From positions 13,080,001 through 13,144,000 of the forward strand of contig OU612073.1 in assembly GCA_914767715.1 (NCBI GenBank): a DNA stretch of 64,000 nt, given 5' to 3'. The notes under the pieces were generated by a model that was given only the letters and a program-made list of their open reading frames with translations, did no database searches and had not been told where the DNA came from. The translations under genes and the position numbers were made by a program. This document shows positions 9,981 to 21,059 of the stretch, piece by piece. Within the stretch, counting starts at the first letter, position 1. Each line of letters begins with the position of its first letter. This DNA comes from Membranipora membranacea. Lineage: Eukaryota; Bryozoa; Gymnolaemata; Cheilostomatida; Membraniporidae.

Positions 9981-11580
9981 AGACAAAAGCTAAGTAATCC
10001 TATTGCTTGTAAGCTGGGGTTTAACACACTCACTTTGTTTTATGGAGTTGGCCAGCATTTAATTCCTGTGTTTATAATCCTTGTAAGGATTAGATTGAGG
10101 GGATTAAGTGATGATTAGCAAACTGAGCGGGGTAGAAGGCTAAGCGGGATTATGCCTTTAATACTCAAATTAAAGTAGTTTAACCTCTGCAGGGTGAAAA
10201 ACCAGAGTGAGTCTGAGTTAGATCTAAGGCATTACAAACATAGGATTAAAAGCTTGGCCATCGCATAAAAGGCAGGCAGAGCGAGACAGGAGATCACAGT
10301 CAGCCCACTGGCTGTAGCGCAAACAAGTCATCTCTCTGACTTGTGTATGAGTTGTACTATGCTCAATGTGGTGAATTTGAGTAGTGAACTATGGCACGAG
10401 GGGCGGGTGCCTTGACGATTAGCAGTGTTGCGCCGATGAGTTGAAGGAAAGCAAACCTCCCTGCACTGGTTTGACTTAGAGTATAAGCATGAGAGTGATG
10501 GGGCGAACATTGTTACACTGAAACAATGACGAGTTGGCAGCCTCCCTGGTTGCGCAACAGCGTAAACACACCAATTATGTCAAACCACCGAAACTGACAA
10601 AATGCACTGAGGGATCGATGAGATTGATTGAGATGTTCATCAACACACAGGGGTGGCTTCATGCTGCTGGGGCCGGCCATGAGGAGGTTGTACTAGAGAA
10701 GGCCTCGAAACAGCGCTTGACTCATGGTTTCTAGCTGAAGACCTGTGTGTTGTGCAGTGGTACGCGCACCACTGTATGTTGTATCCCAATGTGCGCAGCG
10801 AGCCTCTTGACAATTCATCACTTTGTGATGCAAAATTCCAAGTTGAATCTGATATCATTCAGGATTCAATCAATGCTAATGATGTCTCCCCAATCAGCAC
10901 GAGAGGCATCTTGCTATACATGACCGATCATCATACCTCACAGTTTTCAGTAATTTTAATGCCGGACACGGAGGTTAAAATAGTTATTTAGTCCAGCGGA
11001 ATGAGGTAAAGCTATTATCCAAATCAATCCTTGCTATCCCAATGGCCCTAACGATCCATTTTTACTCAGATTACTGTAGTCCTTTGCAATTTCACATCAT
11101 GGATAGTCCTGTAGGAAGCAGGGAAGGGGAAAAAAGCTTTTATTTGCTCAGGACATGACAAAATCAAACTTTTTAAATATGTTGATTATATGGAACAAAC
11201 AAAAATCTGAGACTGAGCTGATAATAAAATAAAGCATGTGAGAGATAGGGATTGCATAATCTTGGACACAAAAACTACCATCATAGCGATGTCAAAGATA
11301 GCAAGAAATTTCCAAGCTCTTGAGTGCGGATTGTGAGTTACTATTTGCTGTCCTTCAGACAATGGCTGAGCTTTGTGATGGAGTTGACTGGTTTCTTTCT
11401 TTTTTTCGGTTCCTTTTTGATAGATATATCACTGAAGTGATTGAACAATTTAACTAACACCTTGTCATATGATATTGCTGCTGATCTTAATTTTTTAATC
11501 GGCAACATTCTTATTGCTTAGTCACTTGTGTCTTTTGAATATTGGCTCAGCAAACAATCATAATAAGGCTCTTTTTATTG
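9981..11580. other. Probable LINE 3' flank and intergenic DNA
   Basis: 9981-10300 may be the 3' untranslated part of the RLE element. Beyond it only short frames are present. An 18-19-base match (AATGTGCGCAGCGAGCCTC) links 8389 and 10790 without extended similarity. No gene is supported. Confidence 0.35.
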
Positions 11581-11614
11581 GCCTATTTTCAGTGGAGTCC
11601 CAAGGCCCCAAGAC

Positions 11615-11673
11615 CCCCAACGCCGTTGGGGAAAGAGATTTTGGCCCATACACAACCCCAACGGTCGTTGGGG
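11615..11673. repeat. Two adjacent CCCCAACG/CGTTGGGG palindromes
   Basis: 11615-11631 is CCCCAACG-C-CGTTGGGG and 11656-11673 is CCCCAACG-GT-CGTTGGGG. The second is followed by GTAAGAAATTT, a string also found after GTTGGG at about 13480. The two loci may be ends of one small repeat family. Confidence 0.7.
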
Positions 11674-11699
11674 TAAGAAATTTGTTTATTATTCATTTT

Positions 11700-13300
11700 T
11701 TTATCATCATTTTTGTGGTCACTTTGTGCAGCTGACAAGCTCCTGACCGTAACTACAACTGTTACTAAGGAAGTACAGTAGTGAGTAGGTACCTATTGTG
11801 GTATGGGCACTGTATAGCCTGGGTTTTCCAACAAAATGAAAGTTCTGCTGAGCACTGATCAAGACCTATCTATATTTTTATGTTATGAATCTTAGAGACG
11901 GAGGCTAGGTCAAGGTTATATTTACATGAAAAGAAAGATTTTTTCTTTCATATATTCATTCATTCCCCATGAAATATGGAGAAGAAACAACAGGGTTTAT
12001 TTAGGTTCTTTAAAAGGTTAGTATTCATCTCTATTCCATGATGGGGTATGTGTTTACTTACACAATCTTCCCTGGCTGAGCATACAAACAACAATAAAGA
12101 ATGAAAATTGACAACTGTTGGCCGAAGGACATGACACACTACACTTACTGAGCCATTGCTTTGGGATCACCAATCATAATCATATTTTCAATGTTATCAT
12201 CATGGTAAAAAGGGAGGAAGACTGTCTCACAGGATAATCATCCTTCCAATGCAAGGAGCCTGTGTTCTGTGGTGTGGTCTGTCATCTTGACATGACTGAC
12301 AGGCTTTGATAGATAGTAGTCCATTAGTTAGTGTTTGATTGGGCTCAAGTTTTCTGAAACCATTGCTGTCCATGGCCATGGTTTCCTGCTGTTGCAGAAT
12401 TAGAAATGAATGTCACATGAGGAATAACTAACAACAAAGCAGTTCTCCCGCGATCATGTGGGCCTACGTATGCTATCTTCTTTGAATCAATCCTCGCCGA
12501 GATACATGCTTTCATTTATATTCCATCACCTAAACACTACACTGGGAAAGAACACAAAATCATTTAATGCAAAGCTGCATTGATTGATGCAAAGCTGCAT
12601 TGATTGACACACAGCATCGAATGAAGCTCATTTGTGTAGAGAGATATGCTTTATTATTGCCTCCTATATCTTTTCAGATGTAGGTTAGGTTGGAGGTTTA
12701 CAATAGATAATACTGATGAGCTTCCTGTGCTGCACCGTTACTTATTGCACATATTAATTGAATCCACAATTGATATTTTTGTTCTTAGAGCGAAGACAGC
12801 TGATGCTGATGATCCGGCTGATGATGCCACAGTTGAGCCGCTGCTTCCTGGATAAGTAACTATATTGTCCATATGCTTGGCCAGGCCCAGCGAGTTTGTT
12901 TTGTCTGTAAAGACGTTGATTACCCTTCAGTGCTGTGAGGCAAATAAGACAGTAAGTACATAGATGCACAGTGATAATAAAAAGAGCCAACAAGACTAGG
13001 CTCGCTACATGATATCATTTTTCAGGTGCAGCGTCATTTAAGTTTTATCGTCAGAGCAAAACCTGTCTCCTGTAAATGTATCCGACCTTATGAAGCAGTC
13101 TGACATCACCCTTCTCATTTAGTTGATACAGTGTTATGAATGCATGTAAAGATGTAAACTTTATTATGTTTTATAGAACTGGTGATGTAAATGGAGAGGC
13201 TCCTTCAATCTAGTGGCCCTATCAGCATGAAAAGATAGTCGATAGTTATATCCATAATCCATCTATTAGCCTGTAGTGTAGGGCATGGGCAGTCTCTATA
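11700..13300. other. No gene seen
   Basis: AT-rich DNA with scattered short frames lacking motifs. It contains one 20-bp tandem duplication at 12567-12606. Confidence 0.4.
12567..12606. repeat. 20-bp direct tandem duplication
   Basis: ATGCAAAGCTGCATTGATTG occurs twice in a row. The inner TGCAAAGCTGCA is nearly palindromic. Confidence 0.85.
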
Positions 13301-13360
13301 TATTTATTGCAGCTACAGCATGAATTTTTTCAGTATTTTGCAACTGAAAAGCTTTGGCGG

Positions 13361-13460
13361 CTGGCGTTGGGGGGGGGCTTACAGCGCCCCCCCCAAACCC
13401 CCAAGCTGTTATGGCTCAGCCGCTGCGCGGCCTCGGTTCGAGCGCTACGCGCTCTCAAAA
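13361..13460. repeat. GC-rich hairpin patch
   Basis: A run of 9 G (13369-13377) is followed nine bases later by a run of 8 C (13387-13394). Further on lies the perfect hairpin GAGCGC-TAC-GCGCTC (13440-13454) and a CCGC/GCGG palindrome. The patch stands out from the AT-rich surroundings and ends in the GTTGGGGTAAGAAATTT string shared with 11.67 kb. Confidence 0.6.
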
Positions 13461-13819
13461 TGTCAGTATATTTTACAGTTGGGGTAAGAAATTTTTCTTT
13501 GGGACACCATTGCCTATTTTAATCATTCGTCTGCATCCTTTTTGTTAGTGGTATATTAGATGTTAAACAAAGAAGATGCTTTGTTTAATAAGTTAAGAAT
13601 AAATAAACTTGTTAGCTTAGGGTTTTAAAGCTAGCACAACCAAATAGATGTCCAATCCATGTACAGCTCATTTAACAATTCAACTTCTGGTTGTTATACA
13701 GAGTGCATTTGCACACAGTCGTTAGCCTTCATGTTATTGGTACCACCTTTTTGGGAACTTTAACATGTTTAAGAGTTGCATATAGGAGGCAGTGACAGAA
13801 ACTTGATGAGTTGATGAGT

Positions 13820-14020
13820 TAATGAGTTGCGGCAGGCACAACCAGGTGAGTCATCGAAATTGTTGAAACCGATCTTTTTCTCAGTGCAGCATCTATTGTT
13901 GATCAGTTTCGCAATGTACCCCAACGAGATGGCCTTGCAGTGGGAGGGAGACCGTGAGTATCTGATCAGAAGAGTGAACCGGGCCGGGAAGGCACCAACA
14001 CCCTCAAGATAAGCAGTTTC
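13820..14020 (+). other. Possible exon sharing a motif with the 63.8-kb gene
   Basis: The frame here includes GESSKLLK, matching RESSKLLS in the incomplete gene at the right end of the window; the DNA string GTGAGTCATCGAAATTGTTG is identical in both. A later part reads MALQWEGDREYLIRRVN. Too short to name. Confidence 0.25.
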
Positions 14021-14084
14021 AGGTAATTGAAAGATTATTTGTGTAACTATCATTATTTTCTGGCTTGTATGTGTTGGTCATTGA

Positions 14085-14170
14085 GTCAGCTCTGATCACA
14101 CGATGCAGTCTCAACTCTCGACTATATATCAGGTTGATCAGTATTTCCTGCATAAACTGTTTTTGTTGAT
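14085..14170. repeat. Repeat R12, copy 1
   Basis: The block with GTCAGCTCTGATCACA.GATGC and CCTGCATAAACTGTTTNTNTNGATGCC recurs at about 45525-45595 and 57485-57555. It is one of the links between the 14-kb region and the right-hand mosaic. Confidence 0.65.
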
Positions 14171-14736
14171 GCCTAGGAGAATATGGAGTTTGGACCTGAA
14201 ATGTCCAGAGTGCAAGATTAGTCTTACTCAGAAAGGGATTAACTGTACATTTTGAAAAGTAGCAGTTGTAGATAGGTGTTATTTCATGGCTACGGAATAT
14301 CTTTGTAAATACATAGCTGTCTGATATCTTACAATATAGCTCTGCTTTCTTCAACTAACCACTTGTGGCCTTGATAAGCTTGGCAATACTTAACTTTTAA
14401 TTTTAAAATCAAGATGTGTCTGGGCGAAGTTAGTATCCTAGCCATGGTTATATTTCTCTGGAATAAGACTCATGGTTATATATAGTAAGCAAAGCAAGAA
14501 ACATGTTTCAGGACAATCTGTTGATACTTTAGTTCTGTTATGGAAATCCATGTTAAGGTTAGCATTTGGTGATTGCTAGATATAATTTGTGACTTGGTTG
14601 CAGGAGGGTCATAACTTTCCTCAGAAAAAGGACTCTGGGTAATTCACAGTTGAGGCCCTTAATTTGTCCTGTAGGGATTTAAAAAATAGGGTGGCAGCTG
14701 AAATTCTGGAACTATGTAAACCTGGGTTTTTTAACT

Positions 14737-15057
14737 ATGCTGAATATTACTATGAAATCAAAAACTTTCAACATAAATATTGAGTGGTGTTACTTTGCAT
14801 CCTATCATGGGAAGGGGGTGGTTGATGGGATAGGGGGAACAGCCAAGCAAATTGCGCAAGACTACTGCCGGGTCTCAGGGAATAGGAATACAGATCAATC
14901 AGACTCTGCAGCCTTGGTAGAAGATAAGATGGGGGATACATGGATAATGACAGGCATAGAATCAGCTATAAATGAGTTTTGTGTGAAATTTGAGGATCTG
15001 TTTGCTGACCCCAAACCAAATCAGCAACATCAACACCTCACATATATTCCGGGGTGA
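14737..15057 (+). pseudogene. Transposon-family GKG..DGxGGTxK fragment
   Basis: The ORF contains WCYFASYHGKGVVDGIGGTAK. The pattern H-G-K-G-x-x-D-G-x-G-G-T-x-K is known to me from multicopy, transposon-linked proteins of insects, hydra and sponges, where it follows an F-x-S-D-G-A segment that is missing here. The rest is acidic and ends at a stop. The upstream part of the protein is not present. Nearby blocks at 14505-14650 and 15640-15870 (TTTCAGGACAATCTGTTGATACT; TCATAACTTTCCTCAGAAA) are duplicated locally. Confidence 0.5.
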
Positions 15058-15099
15058 CCAATCAGATCTCACTACAATGACAGTCCTCATCAATCACAA

Positions 15100-15990
15100 C
15101 ACATCAAAACCAAAAGCTACACATCGAGTTAACGATTTGGGTCATCTGAGGCAATGACCTCCCATACCATTGAATTCACACCAACCACAACTATATTTAA
15201 GGGGAAACAGGCAGCATAATAGCTGTGGCCTAGGAGGACAGGTTATATCTGGCGGAGGTTTTGAGTGTAGGTGATTCTCAGTATACAGTGAAAAAATGGG
15301 TGAAGTTTCAAGTGGCCTTCTTTCTCAAGAAAGTCCATTGTGAATTATAATTTTATAATGGAGGTGGTACCAGATTTGATTCCAGCTGACCCTTCACTGA
15401 ATTTAAGGCTAAATACTTTTTTAAGATTGTTGCTCAAAGCTGCTGAGAGTAATTAGAAAATTGCATTTTCTGAGGATATGAGGATATGAGCGTATGATCA
15501 ATATCCTAAAAAGACAAATGAATATGAAGTACCATGTTGTTATGCGTCCATAACACTATTGAGAAAATTTTTAAACATCACAGCCTGGCCGGAAAAGGTG
15601 CAGTTTTGCAAAAAAAAGACAATGAAAACTGTAATTCTGTTTCAGGACAATCTGTTGATACTATGTTATAAAAATCAATGTTAATTGAAAATTGACAAAC
15701 TTTCTTTGCCTTAGAATCTTAGATTGTTGTACAGTCAGCCTGCACACAGACAGAAAAAAGACATTTATCGGATCGGATTGAGATATGATAACAGGAAAAT
15801 GCAACCTAACGCATGTGACATGAAGATCATAACTTTCCTCAGAAACAGGGCTCTGTGTAATCCACCATCGAATTCACGTGCTTCTCTGTCTGAGCAATAC
15901 ACAGAGCAAATGATGATGCGGAGTTGCTTGTACTTATCGGACTGTCAAGCTGAATCTAGTTGGCAGACAAGCTTAAAAGTACTAACTACA
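15100..15990. other. Local repeat copies, no intact gene
   Basis: Two short blocks here repeat those at 14.5-14.65 kb, indicating a roughly 1.1-1.2 kb local duplication. A 121-codon frame at 15724-16089 has no ATG support or motif; its 3' part overlaps the hAT-like block in another frame. Confidence 0.35.
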
Positions 15991-15994
15991 AGTG

Positions 15995-16310
15995 CAACAT
16001 ACAGATCCTCACAGCCTCTCTGCATAGAAGATTCTTCCATCTTGGTGGACGGTACGACGAGAGCTATCACTGTGGCTAGGGAATACTAACGGCTAAAGTA
16101 AATGAGAAATGAAAAATAGGGTTACCACTGACATGTGGACTGATCGAATGCACCAGAAATCTTATTTAACAATAACCATTCATTTTTCTGACAGTATGTG
16201 GAAGCTAACCAACCGTGTTGGAGGAAAACAATATCAACAACAGCACCCCACGACAAAACAAGCCTGCCGTGCATCCTCCACATCCTAAACACAGTCATTG
16301 GTATGTCACC
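15995..16310 (+). pseudogene. hAT transposase fragment, copy 1
   Basis: One frame gives RRFFHLGGRYDESYHC; after a break the next reads VTTDMWTDRMHQKSYLTITI then HFSDSMWKLTNRV. The T-T-D-x-W-T-D ... S-Y-x-x-x-T-x-H-(F/Y) ... W-x-L-x-x-R-V pattern is the start of the RNase H-like catalytic core of hAT transposases. Frame breaks and the loss of the rest of the core make it inactive. A second copy is at 49.86-50.18 kb. Confidence 0.7.
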
Positions 16311-16590
16311 AATTACAAGACTAAATGTCGGACAATAATCTTACCCGGTTGGCAACAATAGTTTGACATTAGACACTAGAAATTAGGAACAACTAGCATC
16401 TTTAACACGCTCAAATCACAAAACATCTCAATTGGCAAGCACTGCAATGGCAATCAGATTAGTTTTGGGCTTAAAACATACAAGTCAAAAACGGCTTGCT
16501 GGGTTTATTCGGACAACTGCATAATATATTAATCATCATGCAAGCAAGCATCACATGCCTAATTTGACATCACATTATTTTCTCTTACAG

Positions 16591-17013
16591 GACCCAGGCT
16601 CATAGTTCATGACAACGCATATAATCTTCACGAGTATTGTCTCAACTGTGACCCCGGATTCTTTAAGGATACTAGATTTGTAGTTGATAGATTTCATTGG
16701 TACAATCACAAAGGTAGATAACAATTAATATCAGTTTTGAAATTTGACAAACAGTTGCATCTATCATTCTATCATCTATCATAGCAGCGTAGGAAGCAAT
16801 AACAATGGACATTTTAAAATAACTTTAAGTAAAAATAATAGGACCAGGTTCAGTCATAACATCATTAATTTTCAATTGTTACAGGTGGCAGAGCAGACAA
16901 ATTCAGTAATAGGTCGTCTCCGAAGTATGCTCTCCTATACGAATGCCGAGAACTTCATAAAATACCTCAGGCTCTTTTTATGGTTCAGGAAAACATTACA
17001 CCTTTTGGAATAA
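16591..17013 (+). pseudogene. KDZ-like transposase, C-terminal exons
   Basis: Exon 16591-16713 follows TTTTCTCTTACAG and ends before GTAGAT. It encodes RLIVHDNAYNLHEYCLNCDP and FFKDTRFVVDRFHWYNHKG. A second piece from 16885, after TTGTTACAG, encodes VAEQTNSVIGRLRSMLSYTN and NFIKYLRLFLW. The order D-x-A-x-x-L-x-x-Y-C-L-N-x-x-P-x-F-F ... D-x-F-H-W ... E-Q-x-N-S matches what I recall of KDZ/Zisupton-like transposases. The phase of the two pieces does not match, and the short segment normally between them (with a C-x-x-x-Y motif) is missing. A catalytic exon is lost or an unseen exon exists. Confidence 0.6.
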
Positions 17014-17154
17014 GATCTCTTACTTACTTACTTACGTTACAAGTTTAGCAGTTTTATAACGTTTATCAATGAGTGCTTTGAGTGAATTGCCTACCAAAAA
17101 CATCAATTGACAGGCTGACAAATTTACTGGTCACATCAATATTATGTAAATTAT

Positions 17155-17345
17155 CTGTGATTCTTGTGGGAGAGTGAGTCACGGGAACATTGTAGGTATT
17201 ATTGGTATGGTACAGCTGGGAACCCAGGTAGGGATAGTCATGGAGAAAGCTTCAACAGACCTGGAAAAATACATACAGGGCCGGACAACTCGCCAGGTGA
17301 CGGAACAATGTAAAGTAAGATACATTACAACCCTATAAACATCCA
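17155..17345 (+). pseudogene. Protein-kinase hinge exon, copy 2
   Basis: An open frame reads GNIVGIIGMVQLGTQVGIVM then EKASTDLEKYIQGRTTRQVT. This is beta4, beta5, hinge and helix D of a protein kinase. The donor AAA-GTAAGA is intact. The acceptor position reads TTGTGG instead of the TTGTAG seen at 61.46 kb, so this exon probably cannot be spliced in. Upstream similarity to the 61.4-kb copy extends at least 50 bases into the intron. Confidence 0.6.
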
Positions 17346-17589
17346 CTAACAGCAGTCATCTTTTCCTAGGATAACACAATCATTACGCTAGTATTTATCA
17401 CCAACTTTCCTACTGGTGTTATTCACCTTCAACCTGACAAATTCCTGATGGGTTCACCAGTGTAAAGACATATGCTGCATACAGGTGGGGGCAACACCAT
17501 GGCTTGGTAGCCCCGCCTCCATTGAAGATTATAAAATCACACACACCGCGGTTTAGCGGTCAATTACGTGATACCAGACTAGTCTAAAA

Positions 17590-18209
17590 ATGGGTAAACA
17601 TTTTGAATGCGAGAATTGCAGTTATGAAAACAGAGTTTTGTCTGACATGGCGACGCATTATGGAGAACGTCAAGGGGAGCTAGACCATGGTTTTGAGCTG
17701 GAAATTGATATTGATGGAGCCTCCAATGTAGTGGATGTCGAGCTGGAAGACGTACGGGACTCACTTGATAAAGGGAAACCAATCCCTCCAGTAAAACCAC
17801 CAAAAGAGGTATGTAAGAGTTGTTTATGATCACACACCCAAACCCTGTGGTCGAATTGCTGAAAGAAGAAAAGTGTCTATGCAGCTGTTATCTTGCTCCC
17901 TGTGGCTGTTAACCAGTTAACAAAATTTATATTGGATTGTTATCTTTACAGACCAAGAAACCAGCAATTAAAACGGGCCAGCCGCCGTCCAGGACAGCAG
18001 CCATCCTAATCCCGAGGGAAGAGGCCCCTCTGCAACCGAGGGAGAGAGGAGGAAGAGGTCGAGGGGGACGAGCCAAATCGACAGGCATCGCCAAAAAGAT
18101 TGCAGGCTCTTACAGAAATAACAAGAACAGGCCTCCCAAAGATATACCCACGCCGTCCAAGGCGGTAGTCTACCGCCTTGGACGGCGTGGGTATATCTTG
18201 GACGGCTGA
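17590..18209 (+). CDS. Zinc-finger/RGG-rich protein, two exons
   Basis: Exon 1 (17590-17808) begins MGKHFECENCSYENRVLSDM then ATHYGE, a C-x2-C...H zinc-finger-like start, followed by an acidic stretch. It ends before GTATGTAAG. Exon 2 (17952-18209) follows TTATCTTTACAG in the same phase and is basic, with RERGGRGRGGRAKS. Joined length is 158 residues. The last 23 codons are supplied by a perfect hairpin that also delivers the stop, so the original C-terminus was probably longer. Nucleic-acid binding is inferred from composition. Possibly part of a mobile element. Confidence 0.5.
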
Positions 18210-18254
18210 GTATACCTTGGACGGCTTGGGTATCCCTGGCACTAAGTGCCAGGG
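18141..18254. repeat. 28-bp perfect hairpin plus satellites
   Basis: Arms 18141-18168 and 18170-18197 are exact reverse complements with a single-base loop. The right arm is followed by two more diverged copies of its 19-20-bp end, starting TTGGACGGC at 18178, 18198 and 18217. A second hairpin, CCCTGGCACT-A-AGTGCCAGGG, lies at 18234-18254. The array sits inside the open reading frame of the RGG gene. Confidence 0.9.
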
Positions 18255-18485
18255 ACAGCTGCTGCCGAGGTAGAGAGTATCAATCAGGAGAGCCGGCATG
18301 AAGCAATCGACACCACTATAACAGTACGAGGCGGGTCAGATAACAATGATACAGGGCGGTATGCCCAGCTCTCAATACGCCTCCATGTGCTCCACCACTA
18401 CAATGGAGACAACACTGATGGAGGGAGACCCTCAATGGCTGACACCACGTCCAGGATCGGGCGCTGCTCAAACCCGAGGTACTAG
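18246..18485 (+). CDS. Possible original 3' continuation of RGG gene
   Basis: Directly after the hairpins a 79-codon frame has AAAEVESINQESRHEAID and a polar tail to a stop at 18483-18485. A second frame here is also open for about 60 codons, so coding is uncertain. It could be the displaced C-terminus of the preceding gene. Confidence 0.25.
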   Translation: MPGTAAAEVESINQESRHEAIDTTITVRGGSDNNDTGRYAQLSIRLHVLHHYNGDNTDGGRPSMADTTSRIGRCSNPRY

Positions 18486-19300
18486 CTAGACTACAGACAG
18501 ATCTGCTGGAATCGATTATTCATTATGCTTCAAATGTTCTCTATTTATGGTTCAAATCCAAATAAAATGGTCATAAATACATACAACCGTATTATTAATC
18601 AAATTCAAATACAGGTCGATAACACCATAAACCTGTCTAAAGATCAGACTCTGTAAAAGCTGTGGTAAATAGTTCATGTACCCTCTGCCTAATCACAATA
18701 AGGTGGTCTCAACTTGCTTTTATGATACTATGACTCTTAACTTACTTAACTTACTGAGAGTCAGAGCAATATATATTTATATAGAATCTATTATGAGTAG
18801 CACTCATCCATATACACAACTGACCACGATGTGGCATGATGATGATAAGACAAGTGTCTGATTACTTACCAATTGATTAAGTAATGCAAATAGGCATTGT
18901 TATATAAATTGTTGTTCCGCTTTGTCGTCTTTATATCCAAGTTGAGATAGTGCAGTCTCCCTATTAAGATTCCATATAATCATTGTATCAAGCATCATTA
19001 ATTACCACATGACGGTGATAAGTGGCCGCAAGGGTCACGTAGTAGCAATTACAAATTCTGGACGAAATTTCTCCATCAGATGGAGCAATGAACTCTACTA
19101 TTATTCCTGAGAACTCATGGTACATATAGGACTGGATGTCCAGTACTTCAAGATATGAAGAAGTGCCACTCTGTTCTTACAAGTTATCCTCATTTTAGTT
19201 GAGTCGATACTAAAGCTCGATCTGATTAGTACCGTTTGAACATACAACATGCTCGACACCTCAAACCGAAAGGACCAAAACTTCCACCGATGAGGGACAC
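18486..19300. other. No gene seen
   Basis: AT-rich spacer without supported coding or repeat structure. Confidence 0.4.
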
Positions 19301-19316
19301 ATTAAGAAGCTGCTAA

Positions 19317-19460
19317 CTTAAGAAGCTAGAGTCTTGTTTCGCAGATAGAAATAAGGCGACCGCACAAAAACCGGAGGAATGCGTGAGATTTGGAGTGGAA
19401 ATAGCTGGACATGCTTTTTTATTTACAGATCCGTATGAACGTGCAGTTGTGATGATCTAA
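19317..19460 (+). other. Possible short exon
   Basis: A 47-codon open frame with ESCFADRNKATAQKPEECVR and FGVEIAGHAFLFTDPYERA has protein-like composition, but no start or family could be assigned. Confidence 0.2.
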
Positions 19461-19759
19461 ACTTATAGTATTCTCCTCCAGTCTACAAGCCCAAAGGGTT
19501 ATCACCACCAGATATTTATAATAAGACTCACAAAAATTGGCTGGATCAACGGACAATTATCCGCAGGTAACTGCTGGATACATCTCAGGTTTATTTACCC
19601 TGATAATCAATAATTATTTTCTGTCTTGTTTGTCTGTTAGTTCCAGCATAATGTTTAGACCTGAAAAAACTTTTCACATTTAATTCCTGTGAAAGTGGCA
19701 ACTACTGTAGATGCAGTTATCACAATAAAAATACCTAGTTTTTCCTCTCTGACTATTAT

Positions 19760-20050
19760 AATTTTTTGTGTATAATGTAGAATTATGGTTTTATTCATGC
19801 ACCAAGTACCTACAGCAAAGACTTTGTCAACTTTTTGATAGAAATTCCATTGAAAACACAGCTAAGAATTTTATTAGTTATGACACTCATAATTTTCATC
19901 ACTGCTATGAGACAGCCAGGTCACTCTATCGCATGCCGAGGACCAGAACAGAGAGATTTTTAAACAGTTTTATTCCCACTAGCATTCAAATTTTAAATGA
20001 AGATTGTATGAACATCAAAGGAGCTTCCTTGACTCCATTGTAACTTTACA
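19760..20050 (+). pseudogene. LINE reverse transcriptase C-terminal tail
   Basis: Reads YNVELWFYS then, about 60 residues on, RMPRTRTERFLNSFIPTSIQ. This matches the tail of the CR1/L2-type element at 5.8-6.1 kb (YNIELWYTG ... MPKTRTSRFLCSFVPFSI). It is a 5'-truncated copy with only about 90 codons left. Confidence 0.65.
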
Positions 20051-20912
20051 GGCTTGTTTATAACATCAGATAGCTTTTATTGGTAAACTATGTCAAAGCA
20101 GTAAAATATAAATACTTTCTAATAAAATACATGTTGTCATAATACTCACAGTGCTCAGAGTAGAATAAAACCCTGTGTACAACTCTGGTCGAACTAGAGG
20201 GTTTATAAACATAGCCCGTATCGTCTTTTTAACATCTTCCAAACCAATAATGTCATCCCTACAATAGATAATAATTTTTCATTCTTATGTGCGGTCAATT
20301 TTCCAGTCTGTCAATGTTTTGTCCATTCGCTGATCACTACCAAAACTTGCTTCTCCCAGTCAGATAGATGTTCAGAGCGTTCAGCCGGGACAAAAATCCA
20401 TTGGGCCAGCTTATTAGAGTCAATTCTATGTCGTTCCGGATTTCCTTTGTTTATGGGACTCTTTCATTGAACCAGACAGTGGGCTGACAACCTTGTAAAT
20501 GATTGTGGCAAGCATTTTGTTATCCTGATACTGGATGCTGTTTCTGGCACCCCATCATAACACGATAAAAAAAAGAGGTCATTGTATGGTTGAACCCTAT
20601 TTTCTCTTCACTCTCCTGGTTCCCCTCAGGTAGTGAAGGTATAAAAGAGAAACATCTGCATTGAAACATAACATGACTGCTAAGAGGTGGACACTAGATT
20701 ACTATTGCCCTGTTACTGGGTCCTGTCAGTCAATTGGCTTTCTAGCCTTCCAAACACAGCACAGCCCAATGAGCACCTACACCGCATATCGGGCTGGTAC
20801 CCAATCAAACACCCTACCGGTCACGGCTACTCAGGTAACAAAGTGGCAAGCTAGGAAATTAAATGTTTGTAAGACCGGCGCTAGACCACTAGGGCAACCT
20901 AATATTCACTGA
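20051..20912. other. Mostly non-coding; TATA-like motif at about 20640
   Basis: GGTATAAAAGAG lies about 30 bases before an ATG-less 83-codon frame (20661-20912). There is no motif in the frame and no second signal, so promoter function is not established. Confidence 0.2.
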
Positions 20913-21059
20913 CTATTTGTACACCAAATATGTTAATTTGACTAACCACTGCGTATTTATCTCATTCTCCTCAGCAATGAGACCCATAATTCTTTTCTTC
21001 AGCTTGTCACTGTACTGGTTCCTTAATCTGACATCCTTTACCTCCTTTGGTTTTGTCAC
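20913..21059 (-). CDS. Terminal exon with TAG stop
   Basis: Starts after ATGATGCAG in phase 0 and runs 48 codons to TAG. Sequence is charged and helix-prone: VTKPKEVKDVRLRNQYSDKL then KKRIMGLIAEENEINTQWLV. Probably the 3' end of the long minus-strand gene, although it could be an unrelated short gene. Confidence 0.45.
   Translation of the reverse strand: MTKPKEVKDVRLRNQYSDKLKKRIMGLIAEENEINTQWLVKLTYLVYK

Noticed and set aside
8389-10808. 19-base identity as target duplication of the RLE element
   Set aside because: The two sites do not bound the element's ends and no further similarity flanks them. Probably chance or a short gene-conversion tract.
20640-20912. TATA box and promoter of a gene
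   Set aside because: Only one motif, and the following 83-codon frame lacks an ATG at its start and any recognisable domain.
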